From JABMQB01 sp964575025 (GTDB taxonomy: Bacteria; Bacteroidota; Bacteroidia; Bacteroidales; Prolixibacteraceae): 64,000 nt of DNA. Made by a program: the position numbers and the translations under genes. This document shows positions 52,410 to 60,992 of this stretch, piece by piece. The DNA is taken from NCBI GenBank assembly GCA_964575025.1, contig CAZNPV010000002.1:62001-126000 (forward strand), read 5' to 3'. The notes beneath the pieces were generated by a model. That model saw nothing but the letters and a program-made list of their open reading frames with translations, searched no databases and had not been told where the DNA came from. Every line of letters starts with the position of its first letter. Position 1 is the stretch's first letter.

Positions 52410-53684
52410 ATGTCTGACGAAGTAGTAAATTTTAATTTTCCGAAAGTTGCTTCCAGCATTATCAAAGTAATGGGCGTAGGAGGAGGTGGATGCAATGCTG
52501 TAAACCATATGTACCAGGAGGGGATTACCGGGGTTGATTATATTCTCTGTAATACCGATGCCCAGGCATTGGAGAACAGCCCGGTTCCGATAAAGATCCA
52601 GTTGGGGGTAACGTTAACAGAAGGAAGAGGGGCCGGAAACCGTCCTGAAATGGGGGAACAGGCTGCCAATGAAAATTTTGATGATATTAAACATGCTTTG
52701 GAAGGAACCACGAAAATGCTGTTTATTACAGCCGGTTTTGGTGGAGGAACCGGGACTGGTGCAGCTCCCGTGATTGCTGAATTATCCAGGGAGCTGGATA
52801 TTCTGACCATCGCTGTGGTAACCATTCCGTCGCCGGCCGAAGGAAAGAAAAGGTACAGACAGGCTATGGAAGGCATTGAAAAATTAAGACCCTATGTGGA
52901 CAGCATGTTGGTTATCAACAATAAAAAATTGCAGACCATTTACGGGGATTTGCCAGCCAGACAAGCATTTAAACAGGCGGATAATATCGTAGCTACCGCT
53001 GTTAAAGGAGTAGCTGAGATTATTACGGTTCATGGCAATATCAACATCGATTTTACCGATGTACATACCGTTATGTCAGAAAGCAAAGTGTTTATAATGG
53101 GAACGGGAAGTGCTTCAGGTGAAAACCGGGCTGTGGAGGCAGTCAACCAGGCTCTGGAGTCACCCCTGCTGGATAATAATGATATCATCGGAGCACAGAA
53201 TATCCTGCTGAATATTATTTCCGGGAAAGAAGAGATTACGATGGGTGAAATTGGATACATTATTGATACCCTGCAGGAACGCGCAGGTCAGGATGCAGAT
53301 ATTATCTGGGGAAATGGATACGATGAAACGATCGATCAGGATATACGGGTTACCATCCTCGCAACCGGATTTGTTACCCGCGCAGAATCGAAATCAGCGT
53401 GTGCCCCGGAAGAAAAGGGTGAAGCAGGGTATACAGATCCGGGGAGAGACCATCTGTACAATGAAGAACCATCCGGGGCAGATGAAAAACCGGTAATCTC
53501 ACTGGAATATTATGAAGCGGATCCCAGGAAAACATCCATCCGAAAGGCGAGGGGAAAAGCAAAAACGAAAAAGAAAAAAAACAGGGAAATGGAAACCGTG
53601 GAAGATAAAAATGTAGATAGCTGGTTCCTGAAAAACTGGAACCGGATGTTTGACGACGAAGACCAATCCATGGATGAAGAATAA
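52410..53684 (+). CDS. ftsZ: FtsZ paralogue 1, divergent copy with FtsA-like tail
   Basis: A 424-residue tubulin-like GTPase, the first of two complete tandem ftsZ genes. The GTP motif GGGTGTG (111-117) and the T7 loop NIDFTD (212-217) with both acidic residues are intact, so GTP hydrolysis is expected. It departs from the norm at 140-145, where the usual PFxxEG reads PSPAEG. The C-terminal PAYxRR-type peptide that binds FtsA is missing. After a very basic stretch (about 378-398) it ends in VDSWFLKNWNRMFDDED and a few acidic residues, amphipathic and similar in style to the FtsA tail next door. It may attach to membrane itself or modulate the second copy. Confidence 0.93.
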   Translation: MSDEVVNFNFPKVASSIIKVMGVGGGGCNAVNHMYQEGITGVDYILCNTDAQALENSPVPIKIQLGVTLTEGRGAGNRPEMGEQAANENFDDIKHALEGTTKMLFITAGFGGGTGTGAAPVIAELSRELDILTIAVVTIPSPAEGKKRYRQAMEGIEKLRPYVDSMLVINNKKLQTIYGDLPARQAFKQADNIVATAVKGVAEIITVHGNINIDFTDVHTVMSESKVFIMGTGSASGENRAVEAVNQALESPLLDNNDIIGAQNILLNIISGKEEITMGEIGYIIDTLQERAGQDADIIWGNGYDETIDQDIRVTILATGFVTRAESKSACAPEEKGEAGYTDPGRDHLYNEEPSGADEKPVISLEYYEADPRKTSIRKARGKAKTKKKKNREMETVEDKNVDSWFLKNWNRMFDDEDQSMDEE

Positions 53685-53717
53685 ATTTTTAAGGCTATAA
53701 TCAAAAAATACTACACT

Positions 53718-55127
53718 ATGTCTTCAAATGAAGTTACTTTTCAGTTTGCAAAAAATCCTGGTTCTATCATAAAAGTGGTTGGAGTAGGTGGAGGTGGCGG
53801 GAATGCCATTAACTATATGTACAGCCAGGGCATCCAGGATGTTGATTTTATGGTGTGCAATACCGATGCCCAGGCATTGGCAAACAGTCCTGTACCTGTT
53901 AAGCTTCAATTGGGTTCTACGCTGACCGAAGGACGGGGAGCAGGAAATAAACCGGAAGTTGGCAAACAGGCAGCTCTTGAGAATATTGAAGATGTCAAAA
54001 AAACACTTCAGGCAAATACCAAAATGGTTTTTATAACCGCCGGAATGGGCGGGGGTACGGGAACCGGTGCCACACCGGTTATAGCTGAAGCGTGTCATGA
54101 GATGGGTATTCTGACTGTGGGGATTGTTACGATTCCTTTCCGGAATGAAGGAAGAAGAAGAATCAGACAGGCGGTCGAAGGGATCCAGGAACTCGAAGGT
54201 CACGTTGATTCCCTGCTGGTGATCAATAACGAAAGGATTCGTGAAATGTATGGTGATTTTCCTATTTCGGAAGCCTTTGCAAAAGCCGATAATGTACTGG
54301 CTACTGCAGCTAAAGGAATTGCTGAGATCATTACCGTGCCGGGATATATCAATGTGGATTTTGCCGATGTGGAAACCGTGATCCGGAATTCCGGAGTCGC
54401 CCTTTTGGGAACCGGAATTGCAGAAGGTGAAGGCCGTGGATTGATCGCAGTGGAAGAAGCTCTCAATTCACCTCTGCTGAACAACAATGATATTAACGGA
54501 GCGAAGAATATCCTTCTGAATGTAACCTCCGGGAAAAGCGAAATTACAATGGATGAAATTGGGGAAATTACAGATTTTATTCAGGACAAAGCAGGGTATG
54601 AAGCAGATCTGATCTGGGGAAATGGCGTGGATGAACGCCTGGATAATAAAATATCCGTAACGGTTATAGCTACCGGATTTAGTATGAGCAGTGTTCCTGA
54701 AATGCTGATGGCGAAAAAAGCCGCCAAACAACAGCATTTTCTGAACGATGATTTTTCAAAGGTTAAACCCCATAAAAAAACGGTTACAGAAGAAGCCAGG
54801 GAAGAGAAAAGGCCCCAGCAGCGATCCATTGAATTTGATGTCAACGGGCAACAGGTAGCGCCAAGTGAGTTCGATGTCTTGTATCCAGATACCAGCAAAG
54901 CAAGAGTAGAAAAGAATCCGGAATACAGGATACAGGCCGATTTTTCGGATCTGAGTGAAAAAGATGTGGATGAGATGGAAAATATACCGGCCTACAAACG
55001 AAGAAAAGCCAACAGAAAAAAAGAGGTATCCCGGCCCGATTTATCTTCGTATAGCCTATCAAAAGACGATACCGATGCTCAGATTCAGTTTAAGGAAAAC
55101 AAGTATTTACACGATAAAGCCGACTAA
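53718..55127 (+). CDS. ftsZ: FtsZ paralogue 2, canonical-type cell division GTPase
   Basis: A 469-residue FtsZ that polymerises into the Z ring. It has GVGGGGGNAINYM (22-34), GGGTGTG (111-117), the standard PFRNEGRRR (140-148) and T7 loop NVDFAD (212-217). After a long charged linker it carries NIPAYKRRK (about 422-430), the Bacteroidota-type conserved peptide expected to bind FtsA, then a further 39 polar residues. It lies 33 bp after paralogue 1 and looks like the normal FtsZ of the lineage. Confidence 0.95.
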   Translation: MSSNEVTFQFAKNPGSIIKVVGVGGGGGNAINYMYSQGIQDVDFMVCNTDAQALANSPVPVKLQLGSTLTEGRGAGNKPEVGKQAALENIEDVKKTLQANTKMVFITAGMGGGTGTGATPVIAEACHEMGILTVGIVTIPFRNEGRRRIRQAVEGIQELEGHVDSLLVINNERIREMYGDFPISEAFAKADNVLATAAKGIAEIITVPGYINVDFADVETVIRNSGVALLGTGIAEGEGRGLIAVEEALNSPLLNNNDINGAKNILLNVTSGKSEITMDEIGEITDFIQDKAGYEADLIWGNGVDERLDNKISVTVIATGFSMSSVPEMLMAKKAAKQQHFLNDDFSKVKPHKKTVTEEAREEKRPQQRSIEFDVNGQQVAPSEFDVLYPDTSKARVEKNPEYRIQADFSDLSEKDVDEMENIPAYKRRKANRKKEVSRPDLSSYSLSKDDTDAQIQFKENKYLHDKAD

Positions 55128-55145
55128 CTTCAAAAAGTAGGAATT

Positions 55146-55595
55146 ATGAGTTTATCTGATCGAATTAACGAAGATCTTAAAGCCGCCATGAAAGCGCGTG
55201 AAAAGGAGAAACTGGAGGCTTTGAGGAGTATTAAAAAAGTGATGATCGAGGCGCGTGCAGCAAAAGGGGCCGGCTCGGAACTCTCTGATCCGGAGGTTTT
55301 GACGATCATTCAAAAACTGGCCAAACAGGGCAGGGACTCGGCAGCTCTGTACAAACAACAGGCCCGTACCGACCTGCACGACCAGGAAGTGGCCCAGGTG
55401 AGGGTGTTTGAAACCTACCTGCCGGCTCAACTTACCGATGAGGAGCTTACGGCTGCCATAAAATCAATCATCATAAAAACAGCATCTTCCTCGATGAAAG
55501 ATATGAGGAAAGTTATGGGCCTGGCTTCAAAGGAACTGGCAGGTAAAGCTGATAACAAGGATATTGCTGCCAAAGTAAAATCGATGCTTCAGTAG
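55146..55595 (+). CDS. GatB/YqeY domain protein
   Basis: A 149-residue helical protein of the YqeY family, resembling the tail domain of the GatB amidotransferase. It starts LSDRINEDLKAAMKAREKEK, with LEALRSIKKVMIEARAAKG next and MRKVMGLASKELAGKADNKD near the end. It may bind tRNA, but its role is unknown. It starts 18 bp after the second ftsZ and is probably the last gene of the cluster. Confidence 0.9.
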   Translation: MSLSDRINEDLKAAMKAREKEKLEALRSIKKVMIEARAAKGAGSELSDPEVLTIIQKLAKQGRDSAALYKQQARTDLHDQEVAQVRVFETYLPAQLTDEELTAAIKSIIIKTASSSMKDMRKVMGLASKELAGKADNKDIAAKVKSMLQ

Positions 55596-55712
55596 CCATT
55601 GCCATGGAGAGAACAGGAAAATATACAGGCAGGGAGACGCAAAATGTCTATTTTTAACGTGCGATTAGCAAAAAGATCGTATATTGTTCCGAAATAACTA
55701 AATCGACGCATT

Positions 55713-56003
55713 ATGGAACGGATCGACAAACCACAGGTACCCCCTCCCAATTATCTGGTATGGGCTATCTTGACAACTATTTTTTGCTGTCTTCCTTTTG
55801 GCATTGTATCCATTGTATTTGCTGCTCAGGTAAATTCGAAATGGCAGGTTGAAGATTACGAAGGGGCGAAGCATGCCAGCAGAAATGCAAAAATATGGGC
55901 CTGGGTTTCTTTTGGTGTAGCTATTGCCGGCTATATTATTTATCTGACATTGATTCTTTTAGGCGTTGCTGTTGGATTCTGGACGGATGCATTCAACTGG
56001 TAA
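55713..56003 (+). CDS. CD225/dispanin-like small membrane protein
   Basis: A 96-residue protein with two membrane segments (about 15-36 and 66-90). The first ends in CCLPFGIVSIVFAAQVNSKW and is followed by GAKHASRNAKIWAW, the pattern of the CD225 (interferon-induced transmembrane-like) family. The bacterial function is unknown. It overlaps the DUF2752 gene by 17 bp. Confidence 0.8.
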   Translation: MERIDKPQVPPPNYLVWAILTTIFCCLPFGIVSIVFAAQVNSKWQVEDYEGAKHASRNAKIWAWVSFGVAIAGYIIYLTLILLGVAVGFWTDAFNW

Positions 56004-56406
56004 CCTGCCAACCGGCCTAAAAATTGGATTGTTTTTAATCGTCGCAGGTATTGCATCGCTTTTCTTTTTTCTGGATCCTGAGGAACAGCGCCTTTTTCCG
56101 AAGTGTGTATTTCATTCCGTTACCGGATATTACTGTCCGGGATGCGGGTCTCAAAGGGCTATTTACAGCCTTCTTCATCTGAATATTCCCGGAGTTGTCA
56201 GCAATAATTTCCTTTTTCTTCCGGGTATGATTGTTGTTATTTACGGAGTGGTTTTGCCGGCTGTGAACAGGAAGTTCGGGGTTAACTACCCCAATTTTTT
56301 ATACTATAAATGGACTCCGCTCTGGATTTTAATCATCGTTATCTTGTTTGCTGTTTTACGGAACCTTCCCTGGTACCCTTTTTCGCTGCTGGCTCCAGGT
56401 TCCTGA
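55987..56406 (+). CDS. DUF2752 membrane protein
   Basis: A 139-residue protein with three or four hydrophobic segments and the family signature YYCPGCGSQRAIYSLLHL (about 45-62), including the CPGCG cysteines. Function is unknown. I chose the ATG at 55987; a TTG at 55966 would add seven residues. The overlap with the CD225 gene suggests coupled translation; CD225 and DUF2752 proteins commonly sit together in Bacteroidota. Confidence 0.8.
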   Translation: MHSTGNLPTGLKIGLFLIVAGIASLFFFLDPEEQRLFPKCVFHSVTGYYCPGCGSQRAIYSLLHLNIPGVVSNNFLFLPGMIVVIYGVVLPAVNRKFGVNYPNFLYYKWTPLWILIIVILFAVLRNLPWYPFSLLAPGS

Positions 56407-56460
56407 AGACAGCAGGAAGCTATGGCCTGTTTTTAAACTGCTTCTTTCGACTGCCTGCTG

Positions 56461-57741
56461 CTAACTATCTTTGCTTCCGAATTTTGGGTCGTATTTCAGG
56501 TAATTAATAACAACAAACCCAGGTATGGTACTGATCATAACCCAGATAAAAAAATGGGTGTAGCCGATTTGCTCCTGGATCCATCCGCTCACCATTCCGG
56601 GCAGCATCATTCCCAGGGCCATAAACCCGGTACATAGGGCATAGTAGGCTGTTTTGTGTTCTCCTTCCGAGATGTAGATCAGGTAGAGCATAAAGGCAGT
56701 AAATCCAAAGCCGTATCCAAATTGTTCCACAACGATCGATGCCGTGATGATTCCTATGCTCTGAGGTTGTACAAACGATAAAAATATATAAACCAGATTG
56801 GGAAGGTTCATAGCAAATACCATGGGGAGCATCCATTTTTTCAATCCGTTGCGTGCAATTAAAATTCCTCCAAGGATCCCTCCCAGTGTGAGTGCAACAG
56901 GCCCGGCTGTTCCATAGGTGAGTCCATAAATGCTTGTCGTTAATCCCAGGCCTCCTTCCTCTGTCGGATCCAGTAAAAAAGGAGGAGCCAGTTTGACCAG
57001 TTGGGCTTCGCCAAGCCGGAAAATAAGAATAAAGACCAGGGACAGTACAATCCCATCCTTCCTGAAGAAAGAAACAAAGGTTGCTATAAAATCGTTGAAA
57101 ACTTTCGCAACAGAACCAGCCGTTCTTTTCACATCTTTATACGGATGAGGAAGGATAAGTGAATGCCAGATAAAAAACAGAACAAATGCCCCTCCCAGGA
57201 TAAAGAGCGTTATGCTCCAGGCAAGTTTAATATTCCCGGTAATTGTTTCCATTTGGCCGGCCAGGATCACAATAAGCCCTTGTCCGGTCAGCATGGAGAT
57301 CCGGTAAAAGGTATTTCGGATTCCTACAAAAAATGCCTGGTGGTGTTTTGATAATCCCAGCATATAGAATCCATCGGCGGCAATATCGTGGGTGGCTGAA
57401 CTGAAAGCCAGCAGCCAGAAAAAAGCCAGTGTATACTGAAAAAAAGAATCCGCAGGAAGGGTGAATGCTACCCCTGCCAGGGAGGCCCCCACAACCAGTT
57501 GCATGGCAACAATCCAGAAACGTTTGGTCCGGAGAATATCCACAATAGGGCTCCACAGAGGCTTAATGACCCACGGAAGGTAAAGCCAACTGGTATATAA
57601 GGCAATGTCGGTATTGGAAATTTCAAGCCGTTTGTACATAATCACCGAAACTGTCATTACAATGACATACGGCAATCCTTCTGCAAAATATAAAGAGGGG
57701 ATCCAAGCCCATGGATTCCGCGTTGTTGCTTTGTTGTTCAT
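56461..57741 (-). CDS. AmpG-like MFS transporter (muropeptide permease type)
   Basis: A 426-residue 12-segment major facilitator protein. The start PWAWIPSLYFAEGLPYVIVM and the segment SSATHDIAADGFYML are typical of AmpG-family permeases, which import anhydro-muropeptides or related wall fragments. The start at 57741 follows a run of 13 A, a spot prone to slippage. A much longer frame upstream overlaps the GH9 gene and is not credible. It is last in the tRNA-Lys-linked operon. Confidence 0.83.
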   Translation of the reverse strand: MNNKATTRNPWAWIPSLYFAEGLPYVIVMTVSVIMYKRLEISNTDIALYTSWLYLPWVIKPLWSPIVDILRTKRFWIVAMQLVVGASLAGVAFTLPADSFFQYTLAFFWLLAFSSATHDIAADGFYMLGLSKHHQAFFVGIRNTFYRISMLTGQGLIVILAGQMETITGNIKLAWSITLFILGGAFVLFFIWHSLILPHPYKDVKRTAGSVAKVFNDFIATFVSFFRKDGIVLSLVFILIFRLGEAQLVKLAPPFLLDPTEEGGLGLTTSIYGLTYGTAGPVALTLGGILGGILIARNGLKKWMLPMVFAMNLPNLVYIFLSFVQPQSIGIITASIVVEQFGYGFGFTAFMLYLIYISEGEHKTAYYALCTGFMALGMMLPGMVSGWIQEQIGYTHFFIWVMISTIPGFVVINYLKYDPKFGSKDS

Positions 57742-57775
57742 TTTTTTTTTTTTTTGATCTGAACGGGTTTCTTTT

Positions 57776-59557
57776 TTATTGTTGCTTTTTCCCTCTGTTT
57801 TCGAGTGAGGCCAGGTAAAAACTGAGGCTGGCCGTTCCATCCATGGTTGGCTCATTGGAGGTATAATCGCCGATGTCGTCGTGGTATACTGCTTTTCCCT
57901 GCTGGAAGGGTGCATACGGGTCGTTGCCGGTAAGGGTGGTTCCGATGTGACTTTGAAAGATGCTGTCGTAAACCGGTCCATCCACCAGTCCGCCGTATGT
58001 TGTTTCTCCCAGTAAATAAGTCAATGAAGAGTGGGGCCTCATCGGTGAATCCTCCGCTCCGGGCAGTCCGCAGATCATAGCCGTACCCCAGGGATTGCAC
58101 CCAAACAGCCAGTCGCACAAAGAAGCTTCCATTTCATTAAATTCATCACTCCCCGTAAGTTCAGCATACAGCCGTGCCTGAGTGATGGTTGCAACTATCA
58201 GGTTATTGGAACACCAGATAAACGGCACCCCGTTCAAAAAGGGATCTTCTTTTCCTCTTTCCTGAATACTTTTTAATCCCTGGCGGTAACAGGCATGTAA
58301 TTTCTTCTGATCTTTTTCTTTGGCTTGTTGGGCAAGGAGATAGTGTCCAATATTTACAAACGGGTAGTATTGATAATGCCTGGCTTCTCCTCTCTCCATC
58401 CAGGGAGTTACGGGTTCCTGTCTGCTCCAGCGGATTGCTTCTTTCAAATAGTCCTTTTTGCCTGTCAATTGAAAAAGCTGGCTGGCTGCCAGTTCCATAT
58501 CGTCGGCAAAATTTTCTTCTTCATAGAAATAGGGTGATACATTGCAGGCTGTCTGGCTGTATCCGGGTTTTGATTTTCCAAATTTATAGGCTTCCGTAGC
58601 TTTCTTTTGCAGGTGCAACGCTAATTCAGGATCCGAATCTCTCAAGATTAAGGCAGCAAGGGCAAAACAGGAAGCAAATTTTCCTGCGATGGATGAAACG
58701 CCGGTTGAATGGTTTGTGAAATCAGCCAGTCCCTGTGGTTTGCCTGTAACGAAATAGACCGGGCGGTATTTTCCCAATCCGTAATCAGCTGAATCATTGG
58801 TTGGCAGCCGGAATCCTATATGGTCCCGATCATCCGCAATCTGGTTATACATTTCTCCATAGGAGGGGTTCATCTTGAGCAGCCACTCAAGTCCCCACAT
58901 GATCTCATCCCGGATATCGCAGATTCCATTTTTTCCCGGCAATCCGTTTGCCTGGAATGTATCTCTGTAAACTTCAGGATATTTGCTGTAAGCAAACATC
59001 ATCTGATACAAGGCATTGGCTGAAGTGGTGGTGTATTGCAGGTAATCAGTGGCATCATGCCAGCCTCCGGTTACATCAATAAATTCACCGGTACGGGTGG
59101 GATGATCCACAATGATTCCGTCGTGCAGGTGACAGGAGTCTTTTAAATAAGGATTATACCGGCATCGTTGCTGACGCATATAGTTCAGAATAAATCCGGC
59201 TGTACCGGCATATACATCGGTATCAATGTGTATTTCAGGAGAGGTTGCGCTGCCTGCTTTCAGATAGTACGTTCCGGGTTGTTCAAATTCACTGAAATCC
59301 AGACGGTATGCTGAGCTCATGCCCCATTCCGAAGCCCGGGCTGACTTTGACGTCCCCTGAAATACTGCTTTCCCTGTCGCTGTATCGATAAGGAAAAATG
59401 TATCCGGTTTTTCCTCCTCTTTGGAAATAAAAACAGCTACCTTAACAGATCGGGGCAGGTACCCAAGCTGGTTGATGCGTATCCACCTTTTTGGTTGTGA
59501 TAAAAGAAAAAACGGAAGAAAAAGAAACAGAAAAAAGCAAATCCTGAATTGGTTCAT
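57776..59557 (-). CDS. Exported glycoside hydrolase family 9 protein with N-terminal Ig-like domain
   Basis: A 593-residue protein with a signal peptide (hydrophobic 5-19). Residues about 24-110 form the CelD-type Ig-like domain (WIRINQLGYLPRSVKVAVFI). The (alpha/alpha)6 GH9 domain has DVTGGWHDATDYLQY with the catalytic Asp pair near 166-170, LFGCNPWGTAMICG, and NEPTMDGTASLSFYLAS with the proton-donor Glu near 571. The SPMRPHSS segment differs from the NPxxPHHR of plant-type cellulases. GH9 includes endoglucanases and exo-glucosaminidases; context argues for an amino-sugar substrate, which is inference. Confidence 0.87.
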   Translation of the reverse strand: MNQFRICFFLFLFLPFFLLSQPKRWIRINQLGYLPRSVKVAVFISKEEEKPDTFFLIDTATGKAVFQGTSKSARASEWGMSSAYRLDFSEFEQPGTYYLKAGSATSPEIHIDTDVYAGTAGFILNYMRQQRCRYNPYLKDSCHLHDGIIVDHPTRTGEFIDVTGGWHDATDYLQYTTTSANALYQMMFAYSKYPEVYRDTFQANGLPGKNGICDIRDEIMWGLEWLLKMNPSYGEMYNQIADDRDHIGFRLPTNDSADYGLGKYRPVYFVTGKPQGLADFTNHSTGVSSIAGKFASCFALAALILRDSDPELALHLQKKATEAYKFGKSKPGYSQTACNVSPYFYEEENFADDMELAASQLFQLTGKKDYLKEAIRWSRQEPVTPWMERGEARHYQYYPFVNIGHYLLAQQAKEKDQKKLHACYRQGLKSIQERGKEDPFLNGVPFIWCSNNLIVATITQARLYAELTGSDEFNEMEASLCDWLFGCNPWGTAMICGLPGAEDSPMRPHSSLTYLLGETTYGGLVDGPVYDSIFQSHIGTTLTGNDPYAPFQQGKAVYHDDIGDYTSNEPTMDGTASLSFYLASLENRGKKQQ

Positions 59558-59606
59558 ATGGTTACATTTTTTTTATTTTCCGGGAAATTCCCGTCTTTCA
59601 TTTGTA

Positions 59607-60962
59607 TTATATCCTTTCAACGGTGTACTGTTTTTCAAGGGAAGTCCCTTTAAAATAGTGTTTTAGTATCTGCTGGTATGAATAGCCTTTTTCGCCCATT
59701 ACCGCAGCCCCTATCTGGCAAAGTCCGACACCGTGGCCCCAGCCGGCTCCATTCAGTATAAATTTCCGGGGGATCCCGTTTTTGATTTCCTCATGATCCA
59801 CGACAAAAGCCGAACTGTACAGATGTGATTCCGACAGCCATTTTCGTATTTCCAGTTCTTTTCCCAGGATCAGAGTCTTTTTTGTTCCCATGATTTTTAA
59901 TCGGACCAGCCTTCCTGAATATCCCCGTTCGACAGCCTCCAGTTTTATGATTTTTCCGAAATCACAACCGGAACGTTTCCGGATTAATTCGGAAAGTTGT
60001 TTTTGCGTATAGGTAACTTTCCAGCGGTAAAAATCGGTGGTAGCCTGGTCGAAATCAGGAAGCACCTGGGATAATACGTGTTTACCGGAAGTGTTGCAGA
60101 AGGCCTGGGGACTTGATCGGATCCATTTTTCAGCCTCGTCGTTGTTTCGGAGGTCCATGGAGAAGGGGTTGCCAGCTTGTGCATCCACTATATGTGAGAG
60201 ATATGGGTGGGGCACTGGTTCCCATACATTTTCAAAATTTTCTGTGATACCACCGCAGCATTTGGCATACCGGGCATCGCAAATCTCTCCTTCCGAAACC
60301 AGCACTTCTCCCTCTGTGTCTGTGACTGCCTGCCGGGCTTTTTCCGAGATAATTTTGGTGATCCCCTGGTAGCGCTGGCAATGGTCGTCGGCACATACAT
60401 CAAAGGTAACGTGGTCTTCGCGATCGTACCAGCGGATCCGTTCATTTTCCTTCATTTGGTTTGCCTGGGAACCGGTTTCCTTCGAAGGGATCTTTCCTGA
60501 TTTCTGAATCTGGGCCAGCAGCCAGCTTCGTGAAATAATGGCATGGGCTTTCAGGAGTTCGGAAGAACTTGCAGCACTCATCTCAGATGAAATGACACTT
60601 TGCAGGTATTCCTCAAGGGCAATCAGGTTGATGCAGCGGATTTTTTCCTCTTCACGAATCAGTTTAAGGCCACCCCGGAACTGTTGGTTCTCTTGTTGCT
60701 CCCAGTGAAAGTCAACACCTATGGTAACATTTTGTAATTCAAAAGTTCCGGAAGTATTGCGGGGCAGCATTTGTAATTCTTTGGCAGAAAGATATACCTC
60801 ACTTCCCCTCCTTACCACAATATTCTGATTTGCAAGGGTAGCGGTATAGTGCCCTTCCGGAATGGCTTTTCCTGAAGAACCAAAAGCCCCGGAAAGCGAG
60901 AAATGTATCTCCGGTGCAGCCATAATTCCTACGGCAATCGTTGGTTGTGTATTCATGTTCAT
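59607..60962 (-). CDS. SpoIID/LytB-domain protein without signal peptide
   Basis: A 451-residue SpoIID/LytB-family protein. The catalytic-type Glu is in SVISSEMSA (Glu127), as in SpoIID lytic transglycosylases that cleave peptide-free glycan. Later signatures are CCGGITENFENVWEP and GAGWGHGVGLCQIGA. Unlike sporulation SpoIID and LytB it has no signal peptide or membrane segment: the start is MNMNTQPTIAVGIMAAPEIH. It contains nine cysteines, which also suits the cytoplasm. The start could be Met3. It lies between the DUF4922 and GH9 genes. Confidence 0.83.
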   Translation of the reverse strand: MNMNTQPTIAVGIMAAPEIHFSLSGAFGSSGKAIPEGHYTATLANQNIVVRRGSEVYLSAKELQMLPRNTSGTFELQNVTIGVDFHWEQQENQQFRGGLKLIREEEKIRCINLIALEEYLQSVISSEMSAASSSELLKAHAIISRSWLLAQIQKSGKIPSKETGSQANQMKENERIRWYDREDHVTFDVCADDHCQRYQGITKIISEKARQAVTDTEGEVLVSEGEICDARYAKCCGGITENFENVWEPVPHPYLSHIVDAQAGNPFSMDLRNNDEAEKWIRSSPQAFCNTSGKHVLSQVLPDFDQATTDFYRWKVTYTQKQLSELIRKRSGCDFGKIIKLEAVERGYSGRLVRLKIMGTKKTLILGKELEIRKWLSESHLYSSAFVVDHEEIKNGIPRKFILNGAGWGHGVGLCQIGAAVMGEKGYSYQQILKHYFKGTSLEKQYTVERI

Positions 60963-60992
60963 TTTATTGATAATATCTGTTATGGTCTTGGT

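Noticed and set aside
57742..57981. N-terminal extension of the AmpG-like permease into the GH9 gene
   Set aside because: The extension lies wholly over another frame of the GH9 gene, has no family similarity, and the permease homology starts right after the ATG at 57741.
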